Part shown: positions 26,427 through 35,611 of the stretch, piece by piece
How positions within the stretch are numbered: position 1 is the stretch's first letter
How the letters are laid out: each line of letters begins with the position of its first letter
DNA from: Acidobacterium sp.
GTDB lineage: Bacteria; Acidobacteriota; Terriglobia; Terriglobales; Acidobacteriaceae
NCBI GenBank assembly: GCA_003166955.1
Contig: PMUI01000058.1
Span: 1-64,000, forward strand
Direction of reading: 5' to 3'
DNA: 64,000 bases
The notes under the pieces: model-generated
The model's input: only the letters and a program-made list of their open reading frames with translations
Told to the model about the DNA's origin: nothing
Database searches by the model: none
Translations under genes and position numbers: made by a program

Positions 26427-26454
26427 GGTAGCCCGTAGCCAGTAGCCAGTAGCG
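26427..26454. repeat. 7-bp tandem tract after the hexuronate operon
   Basis: Four units: GGTAGCC, CGTAGCC, AGTAGCC, AGTAGCG. It begins 8 bp after the SDR stop. Confidence 0.8.
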
Positions 26455-26490
26455 AAGGGGCCGCGGAACCATTAGCGGCCCGCCGTTCTT

Positions 26491-26525
26491 CTGTGCCCTG
26501 AGGCCTGTGCCCTGTGCCCAGTGTT
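26491..26525. repeat. Second 7-bp tract upstream of mnmA
   Basis: Units CTGTGCC, CTGAGGC, CTGTGCC, CTGTGCC, CAGTGTT at exact 7-bp period. The sequence is unlike the tract at 26427, 37 bp away, but the period is the same. Confidence 0.75.
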
Positions 26526-26548
26526 CCTGTCATACTGATGACAGGAAC
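26523..26548 (+). promoter_or_regulatory. Perfect 11-bp inverted repeat covering the mnmA ribosome-binding site
   Basis: GTTCCTGTCAT (26523-26533), loop ACTG, ATGACAGGAAC (26538-26548), two bases before the mnmA ATG at 26551. The presumed Shine-Dalgarno AGGAA (26543-26547) is inside the right arm, so in RNA the hairpin would hide it; in DNA it could be an operator. Confidence 0.6.
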
Positions 26549-26550
26549 GC

Positions 26551-27660
26551 ATGCTCAACAACACCATCGCCGTCGCTATGTCCGGTGGAGTCGACTCCTC
26601 GACCGTCGCCGCCATGCTCCGCGCCGAGGGCTACGACCTCGTCGGCCTCACTCTCCAGCTCTGGAACCAGCGCCGCCTCGCCGGCAAGGAGGGCATGCCC
26701 GAGCAGGTCACCGGCCGTTGCTGCTCCCTCGACGATGTCTACGACGCGCGCCGCGTCGCCGAGACTCTCAACATCCCCTACTACGTCGTCAACGAAGAGG
26801 AGCGCTTCGAGCAGGACGTCGTTCGCCCCTTCGTCCAGGAGTACCTCAACGGCCGCACGCCCATCCCGTGCTCGCTCTGCAACAACCACATCAAGTTCGA
26901 TCAACTCCTCGTCCGCGCCCGCCAGATCGGCGCCGACCGCATCGCCACTGGCCACTACGCGCGCAACCAGTACGATCCCGCGCGCAATCGCTGGGTCCTC
27001 TCGCGCCCCGCCGACCACAGCAAGGACCAGACCTACTTCCTCTTCGGGCTCACCCAGGAGCAGCTTTCGCGCACCCTCTTCCCGCTCGGCAATCATCAGA
27101 AGTCCGCCGTCCGCGAGATCGCCGCGCAGCACGGCCTCGCCGTCGCCATCAAGCCTGACTCGCAGGAGATTTGCTTCATCCCAGGCGGCGACTACAAGAC
27201 CTTCATCTCCGCCTACCTCAACGAGCAGGGCGAGCAGATCCCCGACACCGCAGGCGAACTCGTCTCATCGTCGGGCGAAGTCATCGGCCGCCACACCGGC
27301 GTGCACAACTTCACCATCGGCCAGCGCAAGGGACTCGGCGTCGCATCACCCGACCCGCTCTACGTCATCCAGATCGATAACGCCAGCCATCGCGTCACCG
27401 TTGGTTCCGACAGCGAAGCGACGACGCAGACGCTCCGAGCCCGCGACCTGAACTGGATTTCCATTCCATCGCTCGAAGGCGAAATGCGGATCCGCGCAAA
27501 GATTCGTCACCGCAACGAACCAGCCCCGGCCACGATCCGTATGCTCAGAGACAATGAAGTGGAAGCCACGTTCGATGACCCCCAGCGAGCCGTCACCCCA
27601 GGCCAGGCCGCAGTCTTCTATAGCGAAGACGAAGTAGTCGGAGGCGGTTGGATCGTCTAA
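26551..27660 (+). CDS. mnmA: tRNA-specific 2-thiouridylase MnmA
   Basis: 369 residues. Adds sulfur to U34 of tRNA-Lys, Glu and Gln. The PP-loop SGGVDSS (11-17) binds ATP; the nucleophilic Cys is C110 (SLCNNHIKF) and the sulfur-carrying Cys is C208 (DSQEICFI). Other family marks are KDQTYFLF and IGQRKGLG. An additional CC pair at 57-58 (GRCCSLDD) is a normal variant in some phyla. Start is fixed by the ATG two bases after a ribosome-site-bearing hairpin. Confidence 0.95.
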   Translation: MLNNTIAVAMSGGVDSSTVAAMLRAEGYDLVGLTLQLWNQRRLAGKEGMPEQVTGRCCSLDDVYDARRVAETLNIPYYVVNEEERFEQDVVRPFVQEYLNGRTPIPCSLCNNHIKFDQLLVRARQIGADRIATGHYARNQYDPARNRWVLSRPADHSKDQTYFLFGLTQEQLSRTLFPLGNHQKSAVREIAAQHGLAVAIKPDSQEICFIPGGDYKTFISAYLNEQGEQIPDTAGELVSSSGEVIGRHTGVHNFTIGQRKGLGVASPDPLYVIQIDNASHRVTVGSDSEATTQTLRARDLNWISIPSLEGEMRIRAKIRHRNEPAPATIRMLRDNEVEATFDDPQRAVTPGQAAVFYSEDEVVGGGWIV

Positions 27661-27665
27661 GAGCA

Positions 27666-27759
27666 GGGAGTAGGCAGTAGCCAGTAGGGAATAGGAATCA
27701 CCGCGGGCAAATGCTCAGGCAACCGGCGACAGGTTCCGCCAATCGCCGGCTCCCGGCTG
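27666..27759. repeat. Two 7-bp-periodic tracts between mnmA and the GH20 gene
   Basis: 27666-27693: GGGAGTA, GGCAGTA, GCCAGTA, GGGAATA. 27718-27759: GGCAACC, GGCGACA, GGTTCCG, CCAATCG, CCGGCTC, CCGGCTG, more degenerate. They fill the spacer between two convergent genes. Confidence 0.65.
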
Positions 27760-27765
27760 CTCTTT

Positions 27766-29832
27766 TCACCTCACCTCGTTGACCAAATCCCGCATCGCCT
27801 TCAACACCGTGAACCGCGTCAGCGCCACCGGCGCCTCCGCGTCATCCAGAATCGCCAGCTTCTGCGGCTTCCACATCGGCGGCGCCGGCACCCCCGACGA
27901 CAAATACGACAGCGCCTCCAGCCCCATCGTCCCCAGCTCCGCGAGTTGCAGCGCACGTGGCAGCCCTTCGGCCAGCTGCGGTGAGCTCGACATCAATTCC
28001 ATCATCTCCGGCTGCACTGACCACGACCGGAACGTCGAAGTCAGCGCGCTTTCCTCGTCGGGATGCCCCACCGGATCCTGCAAATATGTGCTCATCAGAT
28101 CGCCGAAATCGTGCCGCGACGGCGGATCGGGCGGCAGCGCGTCCACCAGGCGATTCATCGGGCTCAGCGTCGTCCCGCCGTGCGCCTGCGTCCACTCCGA
28201 GCGCGTGTCGAAATTCACCGGCTCCAGCACCGCCGCCAGCGGCCGCAGCGCGTCGATCTGCTGCGTCCCGGCCAGAGCGCGCAGGCTCGCGTCCTCCTGC
28301 GAGATGTGCGTGAGCCCCAGCTCCTCCAGCCGCAGCGACTCCACCGCCAGCCGCCGGTACATATCGTCTTCGCTGGACACCGATTGCGGCGACCACAGCC
28401 GCTCGGCAATCGCCGCCGTTCTCGGCCAGATGCGCGAATCAATCGTGCGCGGCTCGACGTACTCGCTCCACATGCATGCCTCGCCGCCCAAAATCCGAGC
28501 CGCCTGCTCCGGCGTCAGATCGCTGCTCGCCGGCACCGGATCGACCGCATAGTGCGTCGAGGCCGGGTCGATGTGGTCCAGATAGTAGCCGGCGGAAAGG
28601 ATTCCGCTGTACCCCTGCTTCGCGCCCGCCGACAGCGATGCAAACCCGCGCCACGACTGCACTACAACGTCCTTTGGCAGATCGGGCGTCATCACCTCGT
28701 CCCACCCGATCATCTTTTTCCCGTGTTTTTTCAGAATTTGTAACAGTTGCTGATTGAAATAGTTCTGCAGCGCGCCCGTGTCCTTCAAATTGTGTGTCGT
28801 CATGAACGCCTGAATCGCAGGATTCTGCTTCCACTCCACTCCGTTGTTCTCGTCGCCGCCGATGTGCATGTACTCATCGGGAAAAATCCCCGCCATTTCG
28901 CCGATGAATTTGTCCAGAAACGCGTAGGTGCTCTTCTTCGCCGGATCCATCGTCGCGTCGAATACGCCAAAGTTGTGCCCCACCGTAAACGGCCCCGGCG
29001 CGCTCGCCAGCTCTGGATAGCCCACCGCCCACGACGTGCTGTGCGCGGGCATGTCGAACTCGGGCACCACGCGAATCCCCAGCCCCCGCGCGTACTCCAC
29101 CACTTCCCGCGTCTGCTCCTGCGTGTAGTACTGCCCGTCCGAGCCTTCCCCTGTCAGTTTCGGAAAAATCCGGCTCTCCATCCGAAATCCCTGATCGTCG
29201 CTCAGGTGCCAGTGGAAGACGTTCATCTTCACCGCGGCCATGCCGTCCAGCGTGCGCTCGATCACGCCCACCGGCTCAAAGTGCCGCGAAACGTCGATCA
29301 TCAGCCCGCGCCATTTGAATCGCGGCGAATCCTGAATCGAAACCGCCGGCAGCCAGAAACCCATTCCGTCCGACTGCACCAGCTGCAGTAGTGTGTCGAG
29401 TCCGTGCATCGCGCCCACATCGGTCGAGGCGTGCAGATGCGCAGCCTGCGCCGTGATCTCCAGCGTGTACGATTCATCTTCGTTCACGCTCTGCACGGCC
29501 TGCCCAGGGCCATCCACCGAGACGACCAGCGTCCCCGTCGCGCCCGCAGCCGCATTCTGCATCAGGACGCCGGTCTGGTTCTTCAGCCGCTGCATCGCCC
29601 ACTCCACAGCGCCCTCCAGCCGCTCGTCGTGCGTCTTGTCAAAGCTCACCGTGACACCGGGTGCAACCGCCAGCCGCCCATCTCCCGCTGTCAGTTGAGC
29701 GGGCTGTGGCATCAGCGTGTTGACGAAAGATGGTTGTACCGTCGTTGCATTTTGCGCCATCAGCGTTCCCACCAGCATCGCTCCGGCGGCCATTCCGCCA
29801 CAAACGATTCTCCGCACACGTTTCGCATCCAT
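27766..29832 (-). CDS. Beta-N-acetylhexosaminidase, glycoside hydrolase family 20
   Basis: About 688 residues from MDAKRVRRIV; an in-frame ATG five codons earlier exists. A signal peptide-like segment (GGMAAGAMLVGTLMAQ) implies export. Residues ~35-160 are the GH20b-type N-domain; the catalytic barrel follows with RGLMIDVSRHF, WHLSDDQGFR and the acid pair in YMHIGGDENNG (about residue 320). GH20 enzymes cleave terminal GlcNAc/GalNAc from chitin or glycans using substrate-assisted catalysis. The C-terminal ~170 residues are extra helices. Confidence 0.92.
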   Translation of the reverse strand: MDAKRVRRIVCGGMAAGAMLVGTLMAQNATTVQPSFVNTLMPQPAQLTAGDGRLAVAPGVTVSFDKTHDERLEGAVEWAMQRLKNQTGVLMQNAAAGATGTLVVSVDGPGQAVQSVNEDESYTLEITAQAAHLHASTDVGAMHGLDTLLQLVQSDGMGFWLPAVSIQDSPRFKWRGLMIDVSRHFEPVGVIERTLDGMAAVKMNVFHWHLSDDQGFRMESRIFPKLTGEGSDGQYYTQEQTREVVEYARGLGIRVVPEFDMPAHSTSWAVGYPELASAPGPFTVGHNFGVFDATMDPAKKSTYAFLDKFIGEMAGIFPDEYMHIGGDENNGVEWKQNPAIQAFMTTHNLKDTGALQNYFNQQLLQILKKHGKKMIGWDEVMTPDLPKDVVVQSWRGFASLSAGAKQGYSGILSAGYYLDHIDPASTHYAVDPVPASSDLTPEQAARILGGEACMWSEYVEPRTIDSRIWPRTAAIAERLWSPQSVSSEDDMYRRLAVESLRLEELGLTHISQEDASLRALAGTQQIDALRPLAAVLEPVNFDTRSEWTQAHGGTTLSPMNRLVDALPPDPPSRHDFGDLMSTYLQDPVGHPDEESALTSTFRSWSVQPEMMELMSSSPQLAEGLPRALQLAELGTMGLEALSYLSSGVPAPPMWKPQKLAILDDAEAPVALTRFTVLKAMRDLVNEVR

Positions 29833-29963
29833 TACTGACACCTTCACCTTCCGCGATCAGCTTACGCAAACAGGTATGAAGACGCCAGGGCGCAAAACTT
29901 CGCAGGGACAATCGCCCGCAATCTGTTACCTTGTCTCTTCACCCGCAACAGGAGCCCACCTAC

Positions 29964-31406
29964 ATGCGAAATCGCTTCGCAGTCCTGATCGTCTTTGCCC
30001 TCGCTGTGTCGTCCGCACTCGCCCAAAGCGCGCCCACCTGGACGCCGCCCGATCCCGCCACCAAAAAGCTCGCCCTCGACATCTTCCGCCAACTCATCGA
30101 AATCAACTCCACCGATTCCGTCGGCAGCGTCACCGCCGTGTCGAAGGCCGTGCAGCAGCGCTTCCTGGACGCCGGTTTTCCCGCGAGCGACATCTTCCTC
30201 GGCGGCCCCAACGACCGCAAGGAGAATCTCGTCATCCGCTATCGCGGCACTGGTGCGCATCCGCCCGTTCTCTTCATCGGCCACGAAGACGTTGTCGAAG
30301 CGCGCCGCGAAGACTGGACCACCGATCCCTTCCAGTTCCTCGAGAAGGACGGCTTCTACTACGGCCGCGGCACCCAGGACATGAAAGAGAGCGACGCGAT
30401 CCTTGTGACGACCTTCCTCCGCCTGCATCAGGAGGGATTCAAGCCCGACCGCGACCTCATCCTCGCCCTCACCGCCGATGAAGAAGGCGGCAAATCCAAC
30501 GGCGTCGAATGGCTCCTGAAGAATCAGCCCGAGCTGATGAAGGCCGCTTTCGCCTTCAATCCTGATGGCGGCGGAGTGGAATTGCAAAACGGCAAAGCCA
30601 TCTCCGCCGACGTCGACGCCAGCGAGAAGCTCTACGCCGACTATCAGCTCATCGTCACCAACCCCGGCGGCCACAGCTCGCTGCCCGTGCCTGACAACGC
30701 CATCTACCATCTCGCTGATGCGCTCCAGCGCCTGCAGAACTACCAGTTTCCCTTCGAGCTGAACGCCATCACGCGCGCCTACTTTGAAAAGCTCGCCACG
30801 CTCGAACCCGCGCAAACCGCGGCTGACATCAAAGCCATCCTCGCGACGCCACCCGATCCCGCCGCCATCACGCGTATCTCCGTTTCGCCGGAGTGGAACT
30901 CGACCATCCACACAACCTGTGTCGCGACGCGGCTCCAGGCCGGCCACGCCAACAACGCGCTGCCGCAGATGGCACAGGCCAACGTGAATTGCCGCATTCT
31001 ACCCGGACATTCGCGTGAGGAAGTACGGCAGGAACTGATCCGCCTCTTCGACGACCCGAAGATCAACGTGAAGTATGTCGATAACGGCGGAGGCATTCAC
31101 AGCGGCGCACCCGACTCCAAAGGCCCGCCGCCGGTCGCACTGCAGCCTGAAGTTATGAAGCCCCTCGAGAAGCTCGTCGCCGTCTACTGGCCGGGCACGC
31201 CCGTCGTGCCGGACATGGCCACCGGAGCATCCGACAGCATCTTCACCAACGCCGCCGGCATTCCCACCTACAACTGGTCCGCGATTGAACTCGAAACGAA
31301 CGACGTTCGCGCGCACGGTAAAGACGAGCGCCTCCCCGAGGCTTCGTATTGGAAGGGAGTGCAGTTCTGGTATCAGTACGTGCGCATGATGACGAGCGGC
31401 GACTGA
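29964..31406 (+). CDS. Secreted M20 family metallopeptidase
   Basis: 480 residues; ATG 29964 follows AGGAG. Signal peptide MRNRFAVLIVFALAVSSALA. Zinc-site motifs: LFIGHEDVVEA (His and Asp), YYGRGTQDMKE (bridging Asp), ADEEGG (Glu-Glu) and a late ELETNDVRAHGKDERL (His). The dimerisation domain (about 200-310) is normal. Likely exopeptidase or amidohydrolase in the periplasm. Divergent from GH20 with a 131-bp spacer. Confidence 0.9.
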   Translation: MRNRFAVLIVFALAVSSALAQSAPTWTPPDPATKKLALDIFRQLIEINSTDSVGSVTAVSKAVQQRFLDAGFPASDIFLGGPNDRKENLVIRYRGTGAHPPVLFIGHEDVVEARREDWTTDPFQFLEKDGFYYGRGTQDMKESDAILVTTFLRLHQEGFKPDRDLILALTADEEGGKSNGVEWLLKNQPELMKAAFAFNPDGGGVELQNGKAISADVDASEKLYADYQLIVTNPGGHSSLPVPDNAIYHLADALQRLQNYQFPFELNAITRAYFEKLATLEPAQTAADIKAILATPPDPAAITRISVSPEWNSTIHTTCVATRLQAGHANNALPQMAQANVNCRILPGHSREEVRQELIRLFDDPKINVKYVDNGGGIHSGAPDSKGPPPVALQPEVMKPLEKLVAVYWPGTPVVPDMATGASDSIFTNAAGIPTYNWSAIELETNDVRAHGKDERLPEASYWKGVQFWYQYVRMMTSGD

Positions 31407-31433
31407 TCGGAAGGTATCGCGCCACAGGTGCGA

Positions 31434-31455
31434 GCCGGAGCCCAAAGGCTCCGGC
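31434..31455. terminator. Hairpin between convergent genes
   Basis: Perfect 9-bp stem GCCGGAGCC (31434-31442) / GGCTCCGGC (31447-31455), loop CAAA, followed by a C/T-rich tail. It lies between the M20 peptidase stop and the stop of the convergent secreted-protein gene, so it may serve either strand. Confidence 0.6.
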
Positions 31456-31463
31456 CCTCCTTC

Positions 31464-32009
31464 TTACGGTTCGGTTGTTGACCCCGACAACCGTGTGCCC
31501 GCCGCTTTGGCGCAGCCCGTTGTTGTCGTCCCGTCGTTGTTGAAGAATGTGACGGTTGCGTTCGAGGTCCAGCTGTCGTCGCCCTTCATCGTGATGCACT
31601 GCACGATCTTCTGCACGCCCTTCTTCAGACCAGGAGGATTCGTTGGCGAATCCGACAGAATGAACGCCTCTGTAGCGCTGATATAGTCTGCCTCTGGATC
31701 GGCCGAACAAGAGTCGGCCTCGCGCGCCGGTTTCCAGAAGCCGTAGCTCGAGGTGCGCTGGCCCGGTTGCAGCGCCGGATTGCTGGTTGTCTCCGATTCG
31801 GTGCCGCCGCGGTGAAAGCTGAGCAGCGACCAGAACGATGGGACCGCCGCCCCCGTCGCGCAATTGTATTGCGTCACCTGCACGCGCCACGTCCCTTGCA
31901 GCGAATGCCCATCGTCGTCGTCCGCAAAAGCTGTGCCCGCCAGGACGAATGTGATTGCCAAAGCCAGGACCGGGATGCCGCCGAACTTCCGTGAGCCCCT
32001 TGATTTCAT
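31464..32009 (-). CDS. Hypothetical secreted protein
   Basis: 181 residues with a clear signal peptide (LALAITFVLAGTAFA) followed by DDDDGH. The mature part has LQGTWRVQVTQYNC and YGFWKP strands, a pattern seen in small lipocalin-like sensor proteins, and four cysteines that may pair. No family was recognised with confidence. Confidence 0.65.
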   Translation of the reverse strand: MKSRGSRKFGGIPVLALAITFVLAGTAFADDDDGHSLQGTWRVQVTQYNCATGAAVPSFWSLLSFHRGGTESETTSNPALQPGQRTSSYGFWKPAREADSCSADPEADYISATEAFILSDSPTNPPGLKKGVQKIVQCITMKGDDSWTSNATVTFFNNDGTTTTGCAKAAGTRLSGSTTEP

Positions 32010-32164
32010 GGTGAACTCTCCTTAGGTTGATTCAGGTCCCGTAGGACCAGTGAGCTGCATCCTGGCATTCCTCATCGAGCCCAGGCCATGGAGGGCTTCT
32101 GAAGTTCATCTGCAGCTTTCCTGTAGGCGCCGGAACATGAGAGAATCTCGGACACCGTGAGCCT

Positions 32165-33946
32165 ATGCCAGTCGGGGATCAAAACCGCGCCTTAGCCTTT
32201 GGCGAATTCGAGCTTGACCTGGCTGCCTGCGAACTGCGCCAGCGCGGCAAACCCGTGCACCTGGAGCGCAGGCCCATGGACCTGCTCATCCTGCTGGCGC
32301 AGCGGGGGGGGCAGCTGGTCTCGCGCGACGATATTGTGGCCCGCTTGTGGGGTTCGGACGTCTTCGTGGATGTCGACACCGGTGTCAATACGGCCATCCG
32401 CAAGGTTCGGCTGGCTCTCCAGGATTCCAGTGATGCCCCTCAGTTCATCGAAACCGTCTCCGGAAGAGGCTACCGCTTTATCAGCACAATAACCCGACCG
32501 GGTACATCGGCAATCCCCGCTGCGTCTGCAAAGTCACGCATCATGCTGGCGGTTCTGCCCTTTGAGAACCTATCCAACGACCCCGAGCAGGAATACTTCA
32601 GCGATGGCCTCACCGAGGAGACGATCAGCTATCTGGGACGCATCGGTCCCGCGCATATGGGGGTGATCGCACGGACCACCAGCATGGCCTATAAGCACAC
32701 GCAGAAGAGCATTCGCGACATTGGCGCTGAGCTCAATGTGGACTACGTGCTCGAAAGCAGCGTGCGTCGGGAAAGCAACCGCGTGCGCATCACCTCCCAG
32801 CTCATTCGTGTGAGCGACCAGACCCACCTCTGGGCCTCAACGTACGATCGCGACCTCATCGGTGTGCTCGCCATTCAGGACGAGCTGGGAACTGCGATCG
32901 CCAACCAGGTTCATCTCCAGCTCGCCCCCGAGCGCCTGCGCGCGCTGGCCTCCTCGCAGCCTGCAAGCCCCGAGGCCTACGACCTGTATCTTCGTGGCCG
33001 CCATTTCTGGAACCAGCTCTCACCGTCGACCACCCGCCGCGCGATCGAGTACTACCAGCGCGCCACCGATCTTGACCCGCACTACGCGCTCCCATGGTCT
33101 GGGCTGGCCGACGCATACACCAGCTCTCCCATCAGCGCCGATATGCCGCCGCTGCAGGTGTGGCCAAAAGCCCGCGACGCGGCCCAGCGCGCGGTTCAGG
33201 CTGCTCCTGAGATGGCGGAAACGCAAACCTCTTCGGGCTTCGTGAAACTCTGGCTGGACTGGAAATGGGTCGAAGCCGAAGCCGCATTCCGGAAAGCGAT
33301 AGACCTGAACCCCAGCTATGGACTGGCGCATCGGCTGCTTGGCATCGTTCAGATGCACCTGCGCAAGCACCAGGAGTCGGTAGCCGCCATCGCACGCGCA
33401 CGGGAAATCGATCCGCTCAACGCCGGGCACCACGCGCTCTCCTCGCAGGTCGCTTTTGCCGCGGGGGATTATCCGGCGGCCGTTCGCTTCTCCCAGCAGG
33501 CCATCTCCATTGATCCTCAATTCTGGATCGGCTACATGCAGCTGGGCCAGGCGTATGAACGCCTCGATCAGCCGGACCTGGCCCTCGAGGCGCTCACCAG
33601 CGCCGGACGGCTGAGCGGCGGCAACAGCAAGCCAATCGCTCTTCGCGGATACGTCCTCGCCAGGCAGGGAGATACCCAGGCAGCCCTCGATCTGCTGCGC
33701 CTCCTCCAGACCGTCGCCAGCGAGAAATTCGTTCCGCCCTATGCGTTTGCGCTGGTTCTCGAAGGACTCGGCGAGAGGGATCGTGCGCTGCAGTTCCTGG
33801 AGCGGGCCCTCGAAGCCCACGACGTTCACCTTGCGTTTCTCGTGTTCGATCCCAAGTGGGACCCGCTCCGACCCGATCCGAGGTTCACCGCATTGATCGA
33901 TCGTTGCTTCTCGGCCGCAACCGCTCAGGGAGAACCCGTGTTGTGA
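32165..33946 (+). CDS. CadC-like winged-helix regulator with TPR domain
   Basis: 593 residues. N-terminal OmpR/PhoB-type DNA-binding domain (about 10-110; LERRPMDLLILLAQRGGQLVSR, TAIRKVRLAL, GRGYRF) fused to a TolB/adenylate-cyclase-associated segment (ILAVLPFENLSNDPEQEYFSDGLTEE split by linker) and then tetratricopeptide repeats to the C-terminus. No receiver domain and no obvious membrane helix. Such proteins are highly expanded in Acidobacteriota; targets cannot be predicted. The coding sequence contains a run of eight G at 32304-32311. Confidence 0.88.
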   Translation: MPVGDQNRALAFGEFELDLAACELRQRGKPVHLERRPMDLLILLAQRGGQLVSRDDIVARLWGSDVFVDVDTGVNTAIRKVRLALQDSSDAPQFIETVSGRGYRFISTITRPGTSAIPAASAKSRIMLAVLPFENLSNDPEQEYFSDGLTEETISYLGRIGPAHMGVIARTTSMAYKHTQKSIRDIGAELNVDYVLESSVRRESNRVRITSQLIRVSDQTHLWASTYDRDLIGVLAIQDELGTAIANQVHLQLAPERLRALASSQPASPEAYDLYLRGRHFWNQLSPSTTRRAIEYYQRATDLDPHYALPWSGLADAYTSSPISADMPPLQVWPKARDAAQRAVQAAPEMAETQTSSGFVKLWLDWKWVEAEAAFRKAIDLNPSYGLAHRLLGIVQMHLRKHQESVAAIARAREIDPLNAGHHALSSQVAFAAGDYPAAVRFSQQAISIDPQFWIGYMQLGQAYERLDQPDLALEALTSAGRLSGGNSKPIALRGYVLARQGDTQAALDLLRLLQTVASEKFVPPYAFALVLEGLGERDRALQFLERALEAHDVHLAFLVFDPKWDPLRPDPRFTALIDRCFSAATAQGEPVL

Positions 33947-33955
33947 AACCGAAGA

Positions 33956-33988
33956 CAGGGAATCGCGCGAAGCGCGTCTATTTCCCTG
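33956..33988. terminator. Bidirectional terminator hairpin
   Basis: Nested stem: outer CAGGGAA (33956-33962) / TTCCCTG (33982-33988), inner CGCGC-GAA-GCGCG (33964-33976), between the convergent regulator and exbD genes. Confidence 0.6.
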
Positions 33989-33992
33989 CAGG

Positions 33993-34418
33993 CTACTTCT
34001 TCGGAGCACTCTCCGCCGGCTGCGTCACGATGCTCACATTCGTGATGCCCGACTGCTTCACCGCGTCCATCAGCGTGGCAAACGCGCCAAACGGCACCTT
34101 CTCGTCAGCGCGCAGATAAATCACCTGATGCGCCGTGTCCGAGCTCTGCGCCCGCAAGATATTCGGCAAATCGTTCAGGTTTACCAGCTTGTCATTCAGA
34201 AAAACCTGCTGATCCTTGTCGATCGTCAGCACCGTCCGCAGTTCGGTGATTTCGCGCACCGTCTTCGTCTTCGGCACGTTCACCTGAATGCCCGACTGCA
34301 GCACCGGCGCGGTCAGCATGAAGATCACCAGCAGCACCAACACCACGTCGACGAGCGGCGTGATGTTGATCTCGGCCAGCGCCGTTTGCGTGTGCCCGCT
34401 TCTACTTGTGAACGCCAC
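33993..34418 (-). CDS. Biopolymer transport protein ExbD/TolR
   Basis: 141 residues. Single membrane helix with the essential Asp in NITPLVDVVLVLL (D25), followed by a periplasmic domain (VNVPKT, LRADEKVPFG). It forms the proton-driven motor with ExbB/TolQ. Its start overlaps the end of the exbB-like gene by 17 bp. TonB or TolA is not adjacent, so ExbD versus TolR cannot be decided. Confidence 0.9.
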   Translation of the reverse strand: MAFTSRSGHTQTALAEINITPLVDVVLVLLVIFMLTAPVLQSGIQVNVPKTKTVREITELRTVLTIDKDQQVFLNDKLVNLNDLPNILRAQSSDTAHQVIYLRADEKVPFGAFATLMDAVKQSGITNVSIVTQPAESAPKK

Positions 34419-35166
34419 GAATGTCTCCGGGGTCCTGATTGGGCCCGAGCGCGGCTTCTTCCATGCTGTTCAGCAACTCGCGCGCAAAATCATCCATGCG
34501 CGCGGCAAAGTCGCGGCAGCTGGCCGTGAACTGGTTGTAGGCAATCACTGCCGGGATCGCGACCAGCAGTCCGGCCGCTGTTGTGATCAGCGCTTCCGAA
34601 ACGCCCGGCGCCACCGCGCGCAGCGTCGCCGTGCCTTCGGTGCCCAAACCGTGGAACGCATCCACGATGCCCATGATGGTTCCAAACAGCCCGATGAACG
34701 GCGAGATGGCGCCGATGCTCGCCAGCCACGTCAGCCGCTGCTCCATCGACGTTAACGATTCGCTGGCCGCCGTCTGTCCCGCACGCTCCAGTGAAGTGAT
34801 GTTGCGCGGCGGTCCGAAGCCGCCCGTCTGCCGGCGATACGTCTCGTACACTTCATCGAAAACATTCACCAGCGGGCTCGGCTTAAACTGCTCGCTCACC
34901 GTTGCGATTTCCTGCAGCCGGTTGGCCTTGCGGAAGGCGCGCAGAAAACGCCGGCTCTGCGCGCGCGCGCGCCGGAAGCTGACCCACTTGCCGAGAATGA
35001 TCGCCCAGGAAAAAAGGCTCGCCACCAGCAGCACACCGAGCACCGTCATCGCGATCGGTCCGCTGTTCTGGAGCATTTCCACGATCGCGCTGCCGTTGTT
35101 CACCGGAGGGGGCGCGACCGGGTTCGTATCCTGAAAGAGAAGTAACGCGGTAATGAGACTTAACAT
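34402..35166 (-). CDS. MotA/TolQ/ExbB proton channel family protein
   Basis: 254 residues with three membrane helices (about 28-50, 150-172, 185-210). The conserved segment TWLASIGAISPFIGLFGTIMGI and the small-residue-rich APGVSEALITTAAGLLVAIPAV are family hallmarks. Partner of the overlapping exbD. Powers TonB-dependent uptake or Tol-Pal envelope maintenance. Confidence 0.92.
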   Translation of the reverse strand: MLSLITALLLFQDTNPVAPPPVNNGSAIVEMLQNSGPIAMTVLGVLLVASLFSWAIILGKWVSFRRARAQSRRFLRAFRKANRLQEIATVSEQFKPSPLVNVFDEVYETYRRQTGGFGPPRNITSLERAGQTAASESLTSMEQRLTWLASIGAISPFIGLFGTIMGIVDAFHGLGTEGTATLRAVAPGVSEALITTAAGLLVAIPAVIAYNQFTASCRDFAARMDDFARELLNSMEEAALGPNQDPGDIRGVHK

Positions 35167-35251
35167 TGCCTGCTTTCACGTTACCAGAAGCAGGAAATGG
35201 ACGGGGGGTTGCACGGTTAGCCATTTCGGCACCTGTTGCAACAACAAGTTC

Positions 35252-35602
35252 TCAGGCCGCGGCGCGCAGCAAAGCCCGCAAACTGAACGCTGCGAGCACT
35301 AGGCTGACGATCAGATTCACCAGCGGACGAAAGTCAAAGAAGTTGCCGATCAGCCTGCCAAACCACAGACAAAATCCCGCCCAAATTAGGCAACCCACCA
35401 GGCTGATCCACGCCAGACCGCGATCGCCGGGCCTCGCCGTACGCAGCAAATTGATCGCCGCCAGCATCAGGATCGCAAACGAAGCGGACAGCGCCCAAAG
35501 CAGCGTCATCGGTGTGTTGTGGTACGCCTGAAACGTTCCGAGGCCATGCCCAACAGCGCCGAGTGCGAGAAGACATCCGAAAATCCTGTCAAGAAGTTTC
35601 AT
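35252..35602 (-). CDS. Hypothetical four-helix membrane protein
   Basis: 116 residues with four predicted membrane helices and short loops (LLDRIFGCLLALGAVGHGLG at the N-terminus). No family was recognised. It lies 9 bp downstream of the ABC permease gene on the same strand, so it may be the last gene of that operon. Confidence 0.6.
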   Translation of the reverse strand: MKLLDRIFGCLLALGAVGHGLGTFQAYHNTPMTLLWALSASFAILMLAAINLLRTARPGDRGLAWISLVGCLIWAGFCLWFGRLIGNFFDFRPLVNLIVSLVLAAFSLRALLRAAA

Positions 35603-35611
35603 GTGATTGGC

